This document shows, piece after piece, positions 25,636 through 36,158 of a stretch of DNA of 56,150 nt (positions are counted from its first letter, which is position 1; every line of letters starts with the position of its first letter). The stretch is from Curtobacterium caseinilyticum. GTDB taxonomy: Bacteria; Actinomycetota; Actinomycetes; Actinomycetales; Microbacteriaceae. Made by a program: the position numbers and the translations under genes. Below the pieces are notes generated by a model, which was not told the origin of the DNA, ran no database searches, and saw only the letters and a program-made list of their open reading frames with translations. The DNA is taken from NCBI RefSeq assembly GCF_030363035.1, contig NZ_JAUCMN010000013.1:1-56150 (forward strand), written 5' to 3'.

Positions 25636-26187
25636 GTGGAACTCTCCGACGTCCAGGCAGACCTGTCCGAAGTGCTCTTCACCCCCGAGCAGATCGACGA
25701 GAAGCTCGCCGAGCTCGCCGCGGTGGTCGACCGCGACTACGCGGGCAAGGACCCGCTGCTCGTCGGCGTGCTGAAGGGCGCCGTCATGGTCATGGCGGAC
25801 TTCTCGCGGCACCTCAAGATGCAGGCGCGGATGGACTGGATGGCGGTGTCGTCGTACGGCTCCGGCACGAAGTCGTCCGGCGTGGTCCGGATCCTCAAGG
25901 ACCTCGACACCGACCTGCACGGCCGCGACGTCATCATCGTCGAGGACATCATCGACTCCGGTCTGACCCTGTCCTGGCTCAAGCAGAACCTCGAGTCCCG
26001 CGGTGCCGCGAGCGTCGAGATCGTGGCGCTCCTGCGCAAGCCCGAGGCCGCCAAGGTCGAGGTCGACGTCAAGTACGCGGGCTTCGAGATCCCGGACGCG
26101 TTCGTGGTCGGCTACGGCCTCGACTTCGACGAGCGCTACCGCAACCTGCGCGGCATCGGCGTGCTCGCCCCGCACGTCTACTCCTGA
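25636..26187 (+). CDS. hpt: Hypoxanthine phosphoribosyltransferase
   Basis: 183 aa. The PRPP-binding loop VIIVEDIIDSGLTLSWL and the flanking LKGAVMVMADFSRHL and YAGFEIPDAFVVGYGLDFDE are typical of bacterial Hpt. It salvages hypoxanthine and guanine to IMP and GMP. GTG 25636 lies six bases after TAGAGT; the tilS stop codon TAG forms the first three bases of that promoter-like box. So hpt may have its own leaderless promoter in addition to read-through from tilS. Confidence 0.97.
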   Translation: MELSDVQADLSEVLFTPEQIDEKLAELAAVVDRDYAGKDPLLVGVLKGAVMVMADFSRHLKMQARMDWMAVSSYGSGTKSSGVVRILKDLDTDLHGRDVIIVEDIIDSGLTLSWLKQNLESRGAASVEIVALLRKPEAAKVEVDVKYAGFEIPDAFVVGYGLDFDERYRNLRGIGVLAPHVYS

Positions 26188-26347
26188 CCGCGAGCCGCGC
26201 TGACGCACCGGTCGCGCTCGGCCGGCTCCGGGCACGGGTGGAGTTCGCCCGCAGAGGACACCCATTCTCGCCACAGAGTCGCCGCCGTATGCTGACCTCC
26301 ACGCAACTCCGGCAGAGAAAGGTGTCGGGCCCTCGCGCCCGGATCAC

Positions 26348-28333
<1,986 letters not shown>

Positions 28334-28339
28334 TCCGGC

Positions 28340-29305
28340 ATGACCGACCTGCCGACGAGACGAGCACGCCGGCTCGCCGAGGTGAGCCGGGCCCGCGCAG
28401 CCGCCGCCGCGCCCCCGACGGTCGCGATCGACCTCCGCGCACCCGCCCCGGTGCCGGAGATCGTGACCGGCCGTCGGCGGGAGCGTGACGAGCGGACGCC
28501 GGGCACGCGGGTGATGGGGATCCTCAACGTCACGCCGGACTCCTTCAGCGACGGCGGCCTGCACCTCGCGGTGGACGCCGCGGTCGCGCATGCCAGGGAG
28601 CTCGTGGCGAACGGCGCCGACCTGGTCGACGTCGGCGGCGAGTCCACCCGCCCTGGTGCCGAGCGCGTCCCCGTGGCGGTCGAGCAGGAGCGCGTGCTGC
28701 CCGTCGTCCGCCAGCTCGTGTCCGAGGGCATCGCCGTCAGCGTCGACACGATGAACGCCGAGACCGCCGAGCGCGCGGTGGAGTCCGGCGCGGTCATCGT
28801 CAACGACGTGTCCGGCGGTCTGGCCGACCCCGACATGGTCCGGGTCGTGCGGGACACCGGCGCCGGCTTCGTGGTGATGCACTGGCGCGGGCACAGCGAC
28901 CGCATGTACCGGAACGCCGAGTACACGCACGCCGTCGAGGAAGTACGGCGCGAGGTCGAGCTCCGCGTCGCCGAGCTCATCGTGCTCGGGGTCCGCCAGG
29001 AGCAGGTCGTCATCGACCCGGGCCTCGGCTTCGCGAAGCAGGGTGCCCAGAACTGGGAGATCCTGGCCGGCTACGAGCGGTTCGCCTCGATCGGCCTGCC
29101 GGTGCTCGTCGCCGCCTCGCGCAAGCGCTTCCTGGACGGGGTCGGCAGCGCCGCCGGTGCCCCGCCGCGGGACCGCGACCTCGCCACCGCGGCGATCAGC
29201 CTGCTCGCCGCCGAGCGCGGTGCGTGGGGCGTCCGCGTGCACGACCCGGCACCGACCCGTGCCGTGCTCGACGTCTGGGATGCCTGGAGGGCAGCGCGAA
29301 CATGA
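28340..29305 (+). CDS. folP: Dihydropteroate synthase
   Basis: 321 aa. DHPS signatures: VMGILNVTPDSFSDGG, GADLVDVGGESTRPGA, VDTMNAETA and VLVAASRKRFLDGVG. The enzyme joins p-aminobenzoate to dihydropterin pyrophosphate in folate synthesis and is the sulfonamide target. The protein has a ~57-aa basic N-terminal extension before the conserved core; the ATG at 28340 is 6 bp after ftsH, but later starts are possible. The usual preceding folE gene (GTP cyclohydrolase I) is absent here. Confidence 0.96.
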   Translation: MTDLPTRRARRLAEVSRARAAAAAPPTVAIDLRAPAPVPEIVTGRRRERDERTPGTRVMGILNVTPDSFSDGGLHLAVDAAVAHARELVANGADLVDVGGESTRPGAERVPVAVEQERVLPVVRQLVSEGIAVSVDTMNAETAERAVESGAVIVNDVSGGLADPDMVRVVRDTGAGFVVMHWRGHSDRMYRNAEYTHAVEEVRREVELRVAELIVLGVRQEQVVIDPGLGFAKQGAQNWEILAGYERFASIGLPVLVAASRKRFLDGVGSAAGAPPRDRDLATAAISLLAAERGAWGVRVHDPAPTRAVLDVWDAWRAART

Positions 29306-29691
29306 GGGACACCATCCGACTGACCGGGGTCCGTGCCCGAGGGCACCACGGCGTCTTCGACCACGAGCGCCAGGACGGCCAGGACTTCGTCGTGGACGTC
29401 GCGGTCGAGGTCGACGCGAGCACGGCATCCGGCAGCGACGACCTCGCCGACACGGTGCACTACGGCGTGCTCGCCGAGCAGGTCGTGGCCGAGATCGAAC
29501 GTGACCCGGTCGACCTGATCGAGACGGTCGCCGAGCGCATCGCCGCCGCGGTCCTGACGCACCGAGCGGCCCTGGCGACCGAGGTGACCGTGCACAAGCC
29601 CCAGGCGCCGATCACGGTGCCCTTCACCGACGTCTCGATCACGATCCGTCGCACCCGCGGTGGCGCGCTGCCGTACGAGGAAGAAGAGTGA
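29302..29691 (+). CDS. folB: Dihydroneopterin aldolase
   Basis: 129 aa. RLTGVRARGHHGVFDHERQD (active-site region) and the C-terminal EVTVHKPQAPITVPFTDVSI are characteristic. It cleaves dihydroneopterin to hydroxymethyl-dihydropterin in folate biosynthesis. The ATG overlaps the folP stop (ATGA) and its own stop overlaps the folK GTG, so translation of the three genes is coupled. Confidence 0.96.
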   Translation: MRDTIRLTGVRARGHHGVFDHERQDGQDFVVDVAVEVDASTASGSDDLADTVHYGVLAEQVVAEIERDPVDLIETVAERIAAAVLTHRAALATEVTVHKPQAPITVPFTDVSITIRRTRGGALPYEEEE

Positions 29692-30218
29692 GCCGGGCGG
29701 TCATCGCCCTCGGCGCGAACCTCGGCGACCGCGGCAGCACGCTCCGCGCCGCGGCCCGGGCGATCGCGGCCGTGCCGGGCGTCCGGCCCGTGGCCTCGAG
29801 CCGCGAGGTCGAGTCGGTCGCCCTGACGGTCGAGGGGCTCGACCCGTCGAAGCCCCGCTACCGGAACGCCGTCGTCGTGGTCGACACCGACCTGGCTCCC
29901 CAGGCGCTGCTCGACGCCCTGCACCGCATCGAGGACGAGCACGGTCGGACGCGCGAGGTCCGGTGGGGTGACCGCACCCTCGACCTCGACGTCGTGGCGA
30001 TCGACGACCTCCGGCTCGACACGGCGACCCTCACGGTGCCGCACCCGCGCGCGGGGGAGCGGGCGTTCGTGCTCGCGCCGTGGGTCGATGCCGACCCGGA
30101 GGCCGTGCTCCCCGGTGTCGGACGCGTGGCGGACCTGCTCGAGGCGATCGGCGACGACACCGAGCGCGTCGACGAGCCGCGGCTGTTCGAGCAGCACGAG
30201 CGGGGGTCCGCCGCGTGA
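29688..30218 (+). CDS. folK: 2-amino-4-hydroxy-6-hydroxymethyldihydropteridine pyrophosphokinase
   Basis: 176 aa. The HPPK signature appears as VIALGANLGDRGSTLRAAAR, then RYRNAVVVVDTDLAP, HRIEDEHGRTREVRWGDRTL, DLDVVAIDD and VPHPRAGERAFVLAPW. It transfers pyrophosphate from ATP to the pterin, supplying the FolP substrate. It overlaps folB upstream and the DUF3180 gene downstream. Confidence 0.97.
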   Translation: MSRAVIALGANLGDRGSTLRAAARAIAAVPGVRPVASSREVESVALTVEGLDPSKPRYRNAVVVVDTDLAPQALLDALHRIEDEHGRTREVRWGDRTLDLDVVAIDDLRLDTATLTVPHPRAGERAFVLAPWVDADPEAVLPGVGRVADLLEAIGDDTERVDEPRLFEQHERGSAA

Positions 30219-30703
30219 AGCCCACCCGTGCCTCCACCCTGCTCAGCGTCGCGGTCGTCGCCGCGGTCGCCGGGTTCGCCCTCGACGCGGTGCTCGCCTC
30301 GCGCCAGGAGCCCACGCTGCTGCTCTCGACCCCCCTCGGCGTCACGCTCGCACTGATCGGGGTCGCGGTCGTCGCGATGGCCCGGCCGGTCCGCCGGCAC
30401 GCCCGTGACGGTGCCAGCCGCCAGCACGCGGTCGACCCGCTGTACGCGACCCGCGTCGTGGTGCTCGCGAAGGCGTCGAGCATCGCGGGGGCGCTGTTCG
30501 GTGCCTTCGCCGCCGGGCTGCTCGTCTACCTCCTGACCAGGTCGGCCCTGCCGCCGCTAGGCTCGGTCCTGCCGAACGCCGTGGCGGTCGGGGGCGGTCT
30601 CGTGCTCGTGGTGTGCGCGCTCGTCGCCGAGCGCATGTGCATGGCGCCGCCGCCGGGCGACGACGATGACGACCTGCCGAGGGGCGGGACGGCGGCGAAC
30701 TGA
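30215..30703 (+). CDS. DUF3180-family membrane protein
   Basis: 162 aa with four hydrophobic helices (about 7-27, 35-55, 85-110, 120-140) and an acidic C-terminal tail containing DDDDD. The family is typical of actinobacteria and regularly follows folK; its function is unknown. The GTG overlaps the folK stop (GTGA), so it is part of the folate operon. A link to PH-domain proteins downstream is positional only. Confidence 0.9.
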   Translation: MKPTRASTLLSVAVVAAVAGFALDAVLASRQEPTLLLSTPLGVTLALIGVAVVAMARPVRRHARDGASRQHAVDPLYATRVVVLAKASSIAGALFGAFAAGLLVYLLTRSALPPLGSVLPNAVAVGGGLVLVVCALVAERMCMAPPPGDDDDDLPRGGTAAN

Positions 30704-30725
30704 CCGACGACCGCAGGAGGCCGTG

Positions 30726-31247
30726 ATGCCGCTCGAACGACTCGACGAGCCGGGGCTCGGCCTGACCGGGACCACGTGGACGCGGGTGTCGCCGAAGCTC
30801 GTGTGGACGGAGCTCGTCAGCACCGTCGTGGTCGGCGTCGTCGTCACCGCGGGCTGCGTGCTCTTCGCGGTGCTCTTCGACGGCTTCGGGGCCCCGGCCG
30901 GCACGGTCTGGACCCTGGTCGCGATCGCGGTCGCCCTGATCGCGCTGGTCACCGCCGTCCTGACGCCCCGCCGGGTCCGCGCGATCGGGTACGCCCTGCG
31001 CGAGGACGACCTCGTGCTGCGCCGCGGGCTCATGTGGCAGCGCTTCACCGCCGTGCCGTACGGCCGCATGCAGCTCGTCGACGTGAACCGCGGGCCGCTC
31101 GACCGCGTGCTCGGGCTGAGCGAGCTGAAGTTCGTGACCGCGGCGGCCTCGACGAACGTCCGCATCCCGGGCATCCCCGCCGCCGACGCCGACGAGCTCC
31201 GTGACCGGCTCGTCGAGCTCGCCGAGTCCCGCCGAGCCGGGCTCTGA
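30726..31247 (+). CDS. PH-domain (YdbS-type bPH2) membrane protein
   Basis: 173 aa. Two transmembrane helices (about 32-52 and 62-82) precede a bacterial PH-like domain (IGYALREDDLVLRRGLMWQR; VPYGRMQLVDVNRGPLDRVL). ATG 30726 has AGGAGG five bases upstream; an in-frame GTG lies immediately before it. It is followed 8 bp later by a larger PH-domain protein, the usual small/large pair. The pair is a membrane complex of unknown role. Confidence 0.9.
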   Translation: MPLERLDEPGLGLTGTTWTRVSPKLVWTELVSTVVVGVVVTAGCVLFAVLFDGFGAPAGTVWTLVAIAVALIALVTAVLTPRRVRAIGYALREDDLVLRRGLMWQRFTAVPYGRMQLVDVNRGPLDRVLGLSELKFVTAAASTNVRIPGIPAADADELRDRLVELAESRRAGL

Positions 31248-31255
31248 GGGCTCCG

Positions 31256-33037
31256 ATGACGTTCCGACCCGGACCCCCACCCCCGGCGCCACCGCGGCAG
31301 GGCGACGCTGCCGCCGCGGCACCGCTGACGGACGGCGAGTGGCACCGCCTGCACCCGCTGACACCGCTGCTCAAGGGCGGCATCTTCCTCATCGTCGTGC
31401 TCGGGTACGTACTCAGCAACCTGCGCGACCAGCTGCTCGAGGTCTTCATCCCGGGCGGCGGACCGCAGGACGAGGGCGACCCCGTCCGCTACGTGTGGGA
31501 ACACGGTGCCGTCGGCTGGGTGCTGCTCGGTGTGGTCGTGTTCCTGCTGGTGCTCCTGGGGCTGTTCACCGTCTCCTGGCGCATGCACGAGTTCCGCGTC
31601 ACCGGCGACGTCGTCGAGGTCCGGTCCGGCGTGCTGTTCCGCAGCCACCGGAAGGCCCGGCTCGACCGGATCCAGGGCATCAACATCTCGCGCCCGGTGA
31701 TCCCGCGGATCGTCGGCACCGCGAAGCTCGAGATCGCGCAGGCGGGCAACGACGCGAACGTCCAGCTCGCCTACCTCGGCGCGCGGGCGGCGGACGACCT
31801 GCGGCAGCGCATCCTCGTGCTGGCGTCGGGCGCGCAGGACGACGAGCAGGCAGCGGGACGTGCGTCGAACGGCGTCCTGCAGGACCGCGTCGACGAGCTC
31901 TTCTCGCCCGAGCTGGACCCCGCAGCCGTGCACGCCACCCGGATCGTGAAGGTGCACCCCGGTCGACTCATCGCGTCGATGCTGCTCTCCGGCACCACGG
32001 TCGTCATCCTGCTGGCCGTCGCCGCGATGGTCGTCAGCATCGCACTCACCGGCGAGTACGGCCTGGTGTTCGGCCTGTTCCCGGTGGTCATCGGCGCCGG
32101 CGGGTACTACGTACGGAAGTTCTCGCGGTCGCTGCAGTACACGATCGCCGAGACCCGCGACGGCATCCGGATCGGCTTCGGCCTGGTGTCCACGTCGAAC
32201 GAGACGCTCCCGCCCGGACGCATCCACGCCGTGAGCGTCGCGCAGCCGCTGCTCTGGCGTCCGTTCGGCTGGTGGGACGTCCGGATCAACCGTGCGACGA
32301 ACGCCGGCAACGGGGCGTCGAACAACCAGCAGGTGTCCTCGATCGTGCTGCCCGTCGGCCGTGCCGAGGACGTCCGCCAGGTGCTCGACATCATCCTGCC
32401 CGGACTCGTCGGCACCGCGGTCGTCGGTCCGTCGGCCTCGCGCGAGGAACTCCGCGAGGGCTCCTCCGAGGCCGTGAACGTGGTCGACGACAGCCTCACC
32501 ACGACCGGCGACCGCGGCGGCTTCGTGCACTCGCCCGGCCGCGGCGCCTGGCTCCGCCCGTTCGCGTTCCGTCGCAACGGGTACCGCTTCGTGCCCGGCG
32601 CGGTGCTCCTGCGGCTCGGCGCCGTGTGGCGGTCGCTCGTGATCGTGCCGCTGCCGCGGGTGCAGAGCGTGAAGGTCGAACAGGGTCCGCTCGAGCGGGT
32701 GCTCCGGCTCGCCTCGGTGCACGTGCACACGGTGGCCGGGCCGGTGTCCCCCCGCATCGGCGCGCTGGACGCGCACGACGCGCAGCAGCTCTGGTCGCAG
32801 ACCGCCCACCGGGCCGTCGAGGCCGCCGCGGTCGACACCACGCACCGCTGGCGCGAACGGGAGGCCCGCCCCACCCCCGCCACGTCCGCTCCGCACCCGC
32901 AGTGGGCGGCGACCACCGCCCCGCAGGCGCCCACGGCTCTGCACGCACCCACGGGCACGTCGCAGGCCGACGGGGGGACGCGCCCCGCGCCTCCCGCCCG
33001 GTGGACCGACGTACCGCCACCCGGAGCCGCACGGTGA
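31256..33037 (+). CDS. Large PH-domain (YdbT-type bPH2) membrane protein
   Basis: 593 aa with several transmembrane helices in pairs (about 42-60, 82-105, 238-262, 265-285) interleaved with three bPH2-like domains (VTGDVVEVRSGVLFRSHRKA; IAETRDGIRIGFGLVSTSNE; VPLPRVQSVKVEQGPLERVL). The C-terminal ~60 aa are Pro/Ala/Thr-rich and disordered. It probably forms a complex with the smaller partner encoded just upstream. Function unknown. Its stop overlaps the next gene's GTG start. Confidence 0.9.
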   Translation: MTFRPGPPPPAPPRQGDAAAAAPLTDGEWHRLHPLTPLLKGGIFLIVVLGYVLSNLRDQLLEVFIPGGGPQDEGDPVRYVWEHGAVGWVLLGVVVFLLVLLGLFTVSWRMHEFRVTGDVVEVRSGVLFRSHRKARLDRIQGINISRPVIPRIVGTAKLEIAQAGNDANVQLAYLGARAADDLRQRILVLASGAQDDEQAAGRASNGVLQDRVDELFSPELDPAAVHATRIVKVHPGRLIASMLLSGTTVVILLAVAAMVVSIALTGEYGLVFGLFPVVIGAGGYYVRKFSRSLQYTIAETRDGIRIGFGLVSTSNETLPPGRIHAVSVAQPLLWRPFGWWDVRINRATNAGNGASNNQQVSSIVLPVGRAEDVRQVLDIILPGLVGTAVVGPSASREELREGSSEAVNVVDDSLTTTGDRGGFVHSPGRGAWLRPFAFRRNGYRFVPGAVLLRLGAVWRSLVIVPLPRVQSVKVEQGPLERVLRLASVHVHTVAGPVSPRIGALDAHDAQQLWSQTAHRAVEAAAVDTTHRWREREARPTPATSAPHPQWAATTAPQAPTALHAPTGTSQADGGTRPAPPARWTDVPPPGAAR

Positions 33038-33726
33038 GGGCGGGACGACTCGGCGTCGGCATCGTCGGCGCAGGGCGCGTCGGGCCGGTCCTCGGAGCGG
33101 CGCTCGCGAACGCAGAGCACGCCGTCGTCGGGGTGACCGCCGTCTCCGACGCGGGGCGGGACCGAGCCGAGGCCATGCTGCCCGGCGCCCCGGTGCTCGC
33201 GACGCCGGACCTGGTCGAGCGCAGCGAGCTCGTCCTGCTCGCGGTGCCGGACGACCAGCTCGCGTCGCTCGTCCAGGGCCTGGCGGACGCCGGCATCTGG
33301 CAGCCCGGACAGCTCGTCGTGCACACCAGCCCCGACCACGGCGTCGAGGTCCTGCGCCCGGCGACGTCCGCCGGCGCGATCCCGCTCGCGATCCACCCGG
33401 CGATGGCCTTCACCGGGACGAGCGTCGACCTCGTCCGGCTCCGCGACGCGTACTGCGCCGTGACCGCACCCGCGCCGGTCCTCCCGATCGCCCAGGCACT
33501 CGTCGTCGAGATGGGTGCCGAGCCCTTCGTCGTCACCGAGCAGGACCGCCCGGCGTACGCCGACGCGGTACGTGCCGCGGTGTCGTTCTCGACCGCGATC
33601 GTGGACCAGTCGGCGGGCACGCTGTCCGGCATCGGCGTGGAGCACCCGGGCCGCGTCCTCGGAGCACTCGTGCGCTCCGCGGTCGAGAACGCCCTCGCCG
33701 CCGCCGACGGCCAGGCGACCCTGTAG
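33034..33726 (+). CDS. Rossmann-like/DUF2520 domain protein
   Basis: 230 aa from GTG 33034, which overlaps the upstream stop. An N-terminal NAD(P)-binding fold (VGIVGAGRVGPVLGAALA, then ELVLLAVPDDQLA, AIHPAMAFTG) is followed by a C-terminal helical DUF2520 domain. It resembles ketopantoate-reductase-type dehydrogenases and is often found next to panC; here lysS follows instead. The reaction is unknown. Confidence 0.88.
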   Translation: MRAGRLGVGIVGAGRVGPVLGAALANAEHAVVGVTAVSDAGRDRAEAMLPGAPVLATPDLVERSELVLLAVPDDQLASLVQGLADAGIWQPGQLVVHTSPDHGVEVLRPATSAGAIPLAIHPAMAFTGTSVDLVRLRDAYCAVTAPAPVLPIAQALVVEMGAEPFVVTEQDRPAYADAVRAAVSFSTAIVDQSAGTLSGIGVEHPGRVLGALVRSAVENALAAADGQATL

Positions 33727-33746
33727 CCCCTCGCCCGGCGAGGGGC
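33726..33746 (+). terminator. Short GC hairpin after the DUF2520 gene
   Basis: GCCCCTCGCC, one central base, GGCGAGGGGC. The left arm starts with the last base of the TAG stop codon. It probably ends the folate/PH operon before lysS. Confidence 0.65.
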
Positions 33747-33850
33747 ACCGGCCCGACCCACCGTGCCGACCGGGTCGAGCGGGGGCGGGCGGTGCGGTGC
33801 GGCCGGTACCATCGGTGCATCCCCCACGACCCCATCGGAGCCGCACCAGC

Positions 33851-35386
33851 ATGACCGACGAGACCGCACCCGCCACCGAGCCCTCGGGCGACGGCCCCTC
33901 CGCCGCGGAGCTCGCCGCCGCGGAGACCAGCGAACAGCGACAGGTGCGGCTCGACAAGCGGGCGAAGCTGCTCGACGCGGGCATCGAGGCGTACCCGGCG
34001 GAGCTGCCGATCACCACGACGATCCCGGCGGTCCGCGAGCAGTACGCGCACCTCGAGACCGGTGAGGAGACGCAGGACGTCGTCGGGCTCGCCGGCCGCA
34101 TCGTGTTCTCGCGCAACACCGGCAAGCTCTGCTTCGCCACGCTGCAGTCCGGTGACGGCGCCCGCATCCAGGCGATGGTCTCCCTGGCCGAGGTGGGCGA
34201 CGAGTCCCTCGCGCGCTGGAAGGAGTTCGTCGACCTCGGTGACCACGTGTTCGTGCACGGTCGGGTGATCTCCTCGCGTCGTGGCGAGCTGAGCATCATG
34301 GTCGACGAGTGGGCGATCGCGGCGAAGGCGATCCTGCCGCTGCCGAACCTGCACAACGAGCTCGGCGAGGAGACCCGCGTCCGCCAGCGGTACCTCGACC
34401 TGATCGTCCGCGACCAGGCGCGGGAGACGGTCCGCGCCCGTGCGGCCGTCATGGCGTCGCTCCGGCAGACGTTCACGGGCCACGACTACCTCGAGGTCGA
34501 GACCCCGATGCTGCAGACCCAGCACGGCGGCGCCTCGGCCCGGCCCTTCGTCACGCACTCGAACGCCTTCGACACCGAGCTCTACCTGCGCATCGCGCCG
34601 GAGCTGTTCCTGAAGCGCGCGGTCGTCGGCGGCATCGACCGGGTGTTCGAGATCAACCGCAACTTCCGGAACGAGGGCGCGGACTCGTCGCACTCGCCCG
34701 AGTTCGCGATGGTCGAGGCGTACCAGGCGTACGGCAACTACGAGCAGATGGCGGACCTGACGCAGGAGCTCGTGCAGAACGCCGCGAAGGCCGTCACCGG
34801 GGGATCGCTCGTCGTCACGCTGGCGGACGGCACCGAGTACGACCTCGGTGGCGACTGGGCGCGCATGGACATGTACGGGTCCCTGTCGGAGGCGTCCGGC
34901 CACGAGATCACCCCCGAGACGCCCCTCTCCGAGCTGCGGGCGCTCGCCGCGGCCGAAGGTGTCGAGGTCGCGCACGCCACGCACGGCAAGTACGTCGAGG
35001 AGCTCTGGGAGCACTTCAACTCCGACAAGCTGCACGCTCCGACGTTCGTGATGAACTTCCCGGTCGACACCTCGCCCCTGACGCGTGAGCACCGCACCCG
35101 ACCGGGCGTCGTGGAGAAGTGGGACCTGTACGTCCGCGGCTTCGAGCTCGCGACGGCGTACTCCGAGCTCGTCGACCCCGTCGTGCAGCGCGAGCGCTTC
35201 GTCGAGCAGGCGAAGCTCGCGGCGGGCGGTGACCCCGAGGCGATGCGCGTCGACGAGGAGTTCCTGCGCGCGCTCGAGCACGCGATGCCGCCCTCGGGCG
35301 GCATGGGCATGGGCGTGGACCGCCTGCTCATGGCGATCACCGGTCTCGGGATCCGCGAGACGATCCTGTTCCCGCTGGTCAAGTAG
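33851..35386 (+). CDS. lysS: Lysyl-tRNA synthetase (class II)
   Basis: 511 aa. An OB-fold anticodon-binding domain (about 80-180, VVGLAGRIVFSRNTGKLCFA) is followed by the class II catalytic core with motif 2 (RVFEINRNFRNEGADSSHSP) and motif 3 (GGMGMGVDRLLMAITGL). A ~45-aa acidic, Ala-rich N-terminus precedes the core. It charges tRNA-Lys. The monocistronic unit ends with a P1 palindrome 14 bp after the stop. Confidence 0.98.
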   Translation: MTDETAPATEPSGDGPSAAELAAAETSEQRQVRLDKRAKLLDAGIEAYPAELPITTTIPAVREQYAHLETGEETQDVVGLAGRIVFSRNTGKLCFATLQSGDGARIQAMVSLAEVGDESLARWKEFVDLGDHVFVHGRVISSRRGELSIMVDEWAIAAKAILPLPNLHNELGEETRVRQRYLDLIVRDQARETVRARAAVMASLRQTFTGHDYLEVETPMLQTQHGGASARPFVTHSNAFDTELYLRIAPELFLKRAVVGGIDRVFEINRNFRNEGADSSHSPEFAMVEAYQAYGNYEQMADLTQELVQNAAKAVTGGSLVVTLADGTEYDLGGDWARMDMYGSLSEASGHEITPETPLSELRALAAAEGVEVAHATHGKYVEELWEHFNSDKLHAPTFVMNFPVDTSPLTREHRTRPGVVEKWDLYVRGFELATAYSELVDPVVQRERFVEQAKLAAGGDPEAMRVDEEFLRALEHAMPPSGGMGMGVDRLLMAITGLGIRETILFPLVK

Positions 35387-35400
35387 GGCCCCGACCACAC

Positions 35401-35448
35401 GACGGACGGGAGGCGCGGTGCCGGCTGGCACCGCGCCTCCCGTCCGTC
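35401..35448. repeat. 48-bp palindrome (family P1, copy 2), after lysS
   Basis: Identical to copy 1 at 17393 except that the centre reads GGCT rather than AGCT, a G-U wobble in RNA. It lies 14 bp after lysS and 52 bp before the next gene, which is on the same strand, so here it would terminate in one direction only. Confidence 0.9.
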
Positions 35449-35500
35449 CGGGCACGGTCACGGGCACGTTGCGCTCACCGGGGCGAGGTACGATGCTCCG

Positions 35501-35704
35501 GTGCCAGATGGAGTCGTGACCGGGATCGTCTTCGCCGTGACGCCCACCGTCGTCGTCGGCCTGATCTTCTGGTTCGTGATGCGCGCGATCATGCGCGCCG
35601 ACCGGACCGAGCGCTCGGCGTACGCGAAGGTCGAGGCCGAGGAGCGTGCCCGCTTCGAGCGTGAGCACGGCCGCCCGGCGCCCGCACCGACCTCGGCGGA
35701 GTAG
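35501..35704 (+). CDS. Small single-pass membrane protein
   Basis: 67 aa. One transmembrane helix (about 6-28, GIVFAVTPTVVVGLIFWFVM) is followed by a charged cytoplasmic tail (ADRTERSAYAKVEAEERARF). GTG 35501 is six bases after TACGAT, giving a leaderless start. No named family is recognised, but the layout is common for conserved small actinobacterial proteins. Confidence 0.8.
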   Translation: MPDGVVTGIVFAVTPTVVVGLIFWFVMRAIMRADRTERSAYAKVEAEERARFEREHGRPAPAPTSAE

Positions 35705-35718
35705 CCCGCCCGAGCAGT

Positions 35719-35737
35719 CCGTCACCGCCCGTTCACC
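35719..35737 (+). promoter_or_regulatory. PHO-box-like direct repeat upstream of small gene 35759
   Basis: CCGTCACC-GCC-CGTTCACC: two 7-bp half-sites separated by 4 bp, the second a perfect GTTCACC. The same arrangement recurs at 35905-35923. Tandem GTTCACC repeats with 11-bp period are the PhoP recognition pattern in actinobacteria. It lies 21 bp before a GTG start. Confidence 0.5.
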
Positions 35738-35758
35738 GTCGGGTGGTGCAGTGACGTG

Positions 35759-35893
35759 GTGAGCGCACGTCCCTTCCTGCCGTCGGACCCGGCGGACCTC
35801 GACCCCGAGGACGCCTTCGGGCACTCCGTCCTGCCCGACGCGGCACGCGATGCCGTCTGGCAGGACGATGACGACGACGACATCGACGTCTGA
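35759..35893 (+). CDS. Small acidic protein behind a PHO-box-like site
   Basis: 44 aa from GTG 35759, with sequence features LPSDPADLDPEDAFGHSVLP, WQDDDDDD and a C-terminal IDV. Nearly all charge is negative. No family is recognised. Reality is supported by high-GC coding bias, the PHO-box-like repeat immediately upstream, and a second small acidic gene with the same repeat downstream. No clear Shine-Dalgarno is present. Confidence 0.55.
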   Translation: MSARPFLPSDPADLDPEDAFGHSVLPDAARDAVWQDDDDDDIDV

Positions 35894-35904
35894 GCGTCCG
35901 CGAG

Positions 35905-35923
35905 CCGTCACCGGGCGTTCACC
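35905..35923 (+). promoter_or_regulatory. PHO-box-like direct repeat upstream of small gene 35957
   Basis: CCGTCACC-GGG-CGTTCACC, matching the element at 35719-35737 in all but the spacer bases. It begins 11 bp after the preceding small gene and 33 bp before the ATG at 35957; CATCGT about 20 bp downstream could be the -10. Confidence 0.5.
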
Positions 35924-35956
35924 CCACCGTCGCCCGACCGCGTGAGCATCGTCCGC

Positions 35957-36088
35957 ATGTCCAGCACCCATGCCTTCACCGGCCGCAGCCTCGTCGGCGA
36001 CATCGAGAGCGAGTACGACGAGTTCGACCGTGACGCCGACCACGAGACCTCCAAGCGACGGGACGGGTGGCTCGAGCCGTCCTGGTGA
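35957..36088 (+). CDS. Small charged protein behind a PHO-box-like site
   Basis: 43 aa from ATG 35957: FTGRSLVGDIESEYDEFD, then DADHETSKRRDGWLEPSW. No family is recognised and no membrane segment is present. A PHO-box-like repeat precedes it and a strong intrinsic terminator follows 22 bp after its stop, making a complete small transcription unit. Confidence 0.65.
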   Translation: MSSTHAFTGRSLVGDIESEYDEFDRDADHETSKRRDGWLEPSW

Positions 36089-36110
36089 GGCCCCTCGGCC
36101 ACCGCTCTTC

Positions 36111-36158
36111 GGGGTACGGAGTCCGGATCGCGACGATCCGGAACGCCGTACCCCTTTT
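36111..36158 (+). terminator. Strong intrinsic terminator with T-tract
   Basis: GGGGTACGG...TCCGGATC, a short loop, GATCCGGA...CCGTACCCC, then TTTT. It is a two-part stem with a small internal loop, ending the small-protein unit at 35957-36088. Confidence 0.85.
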
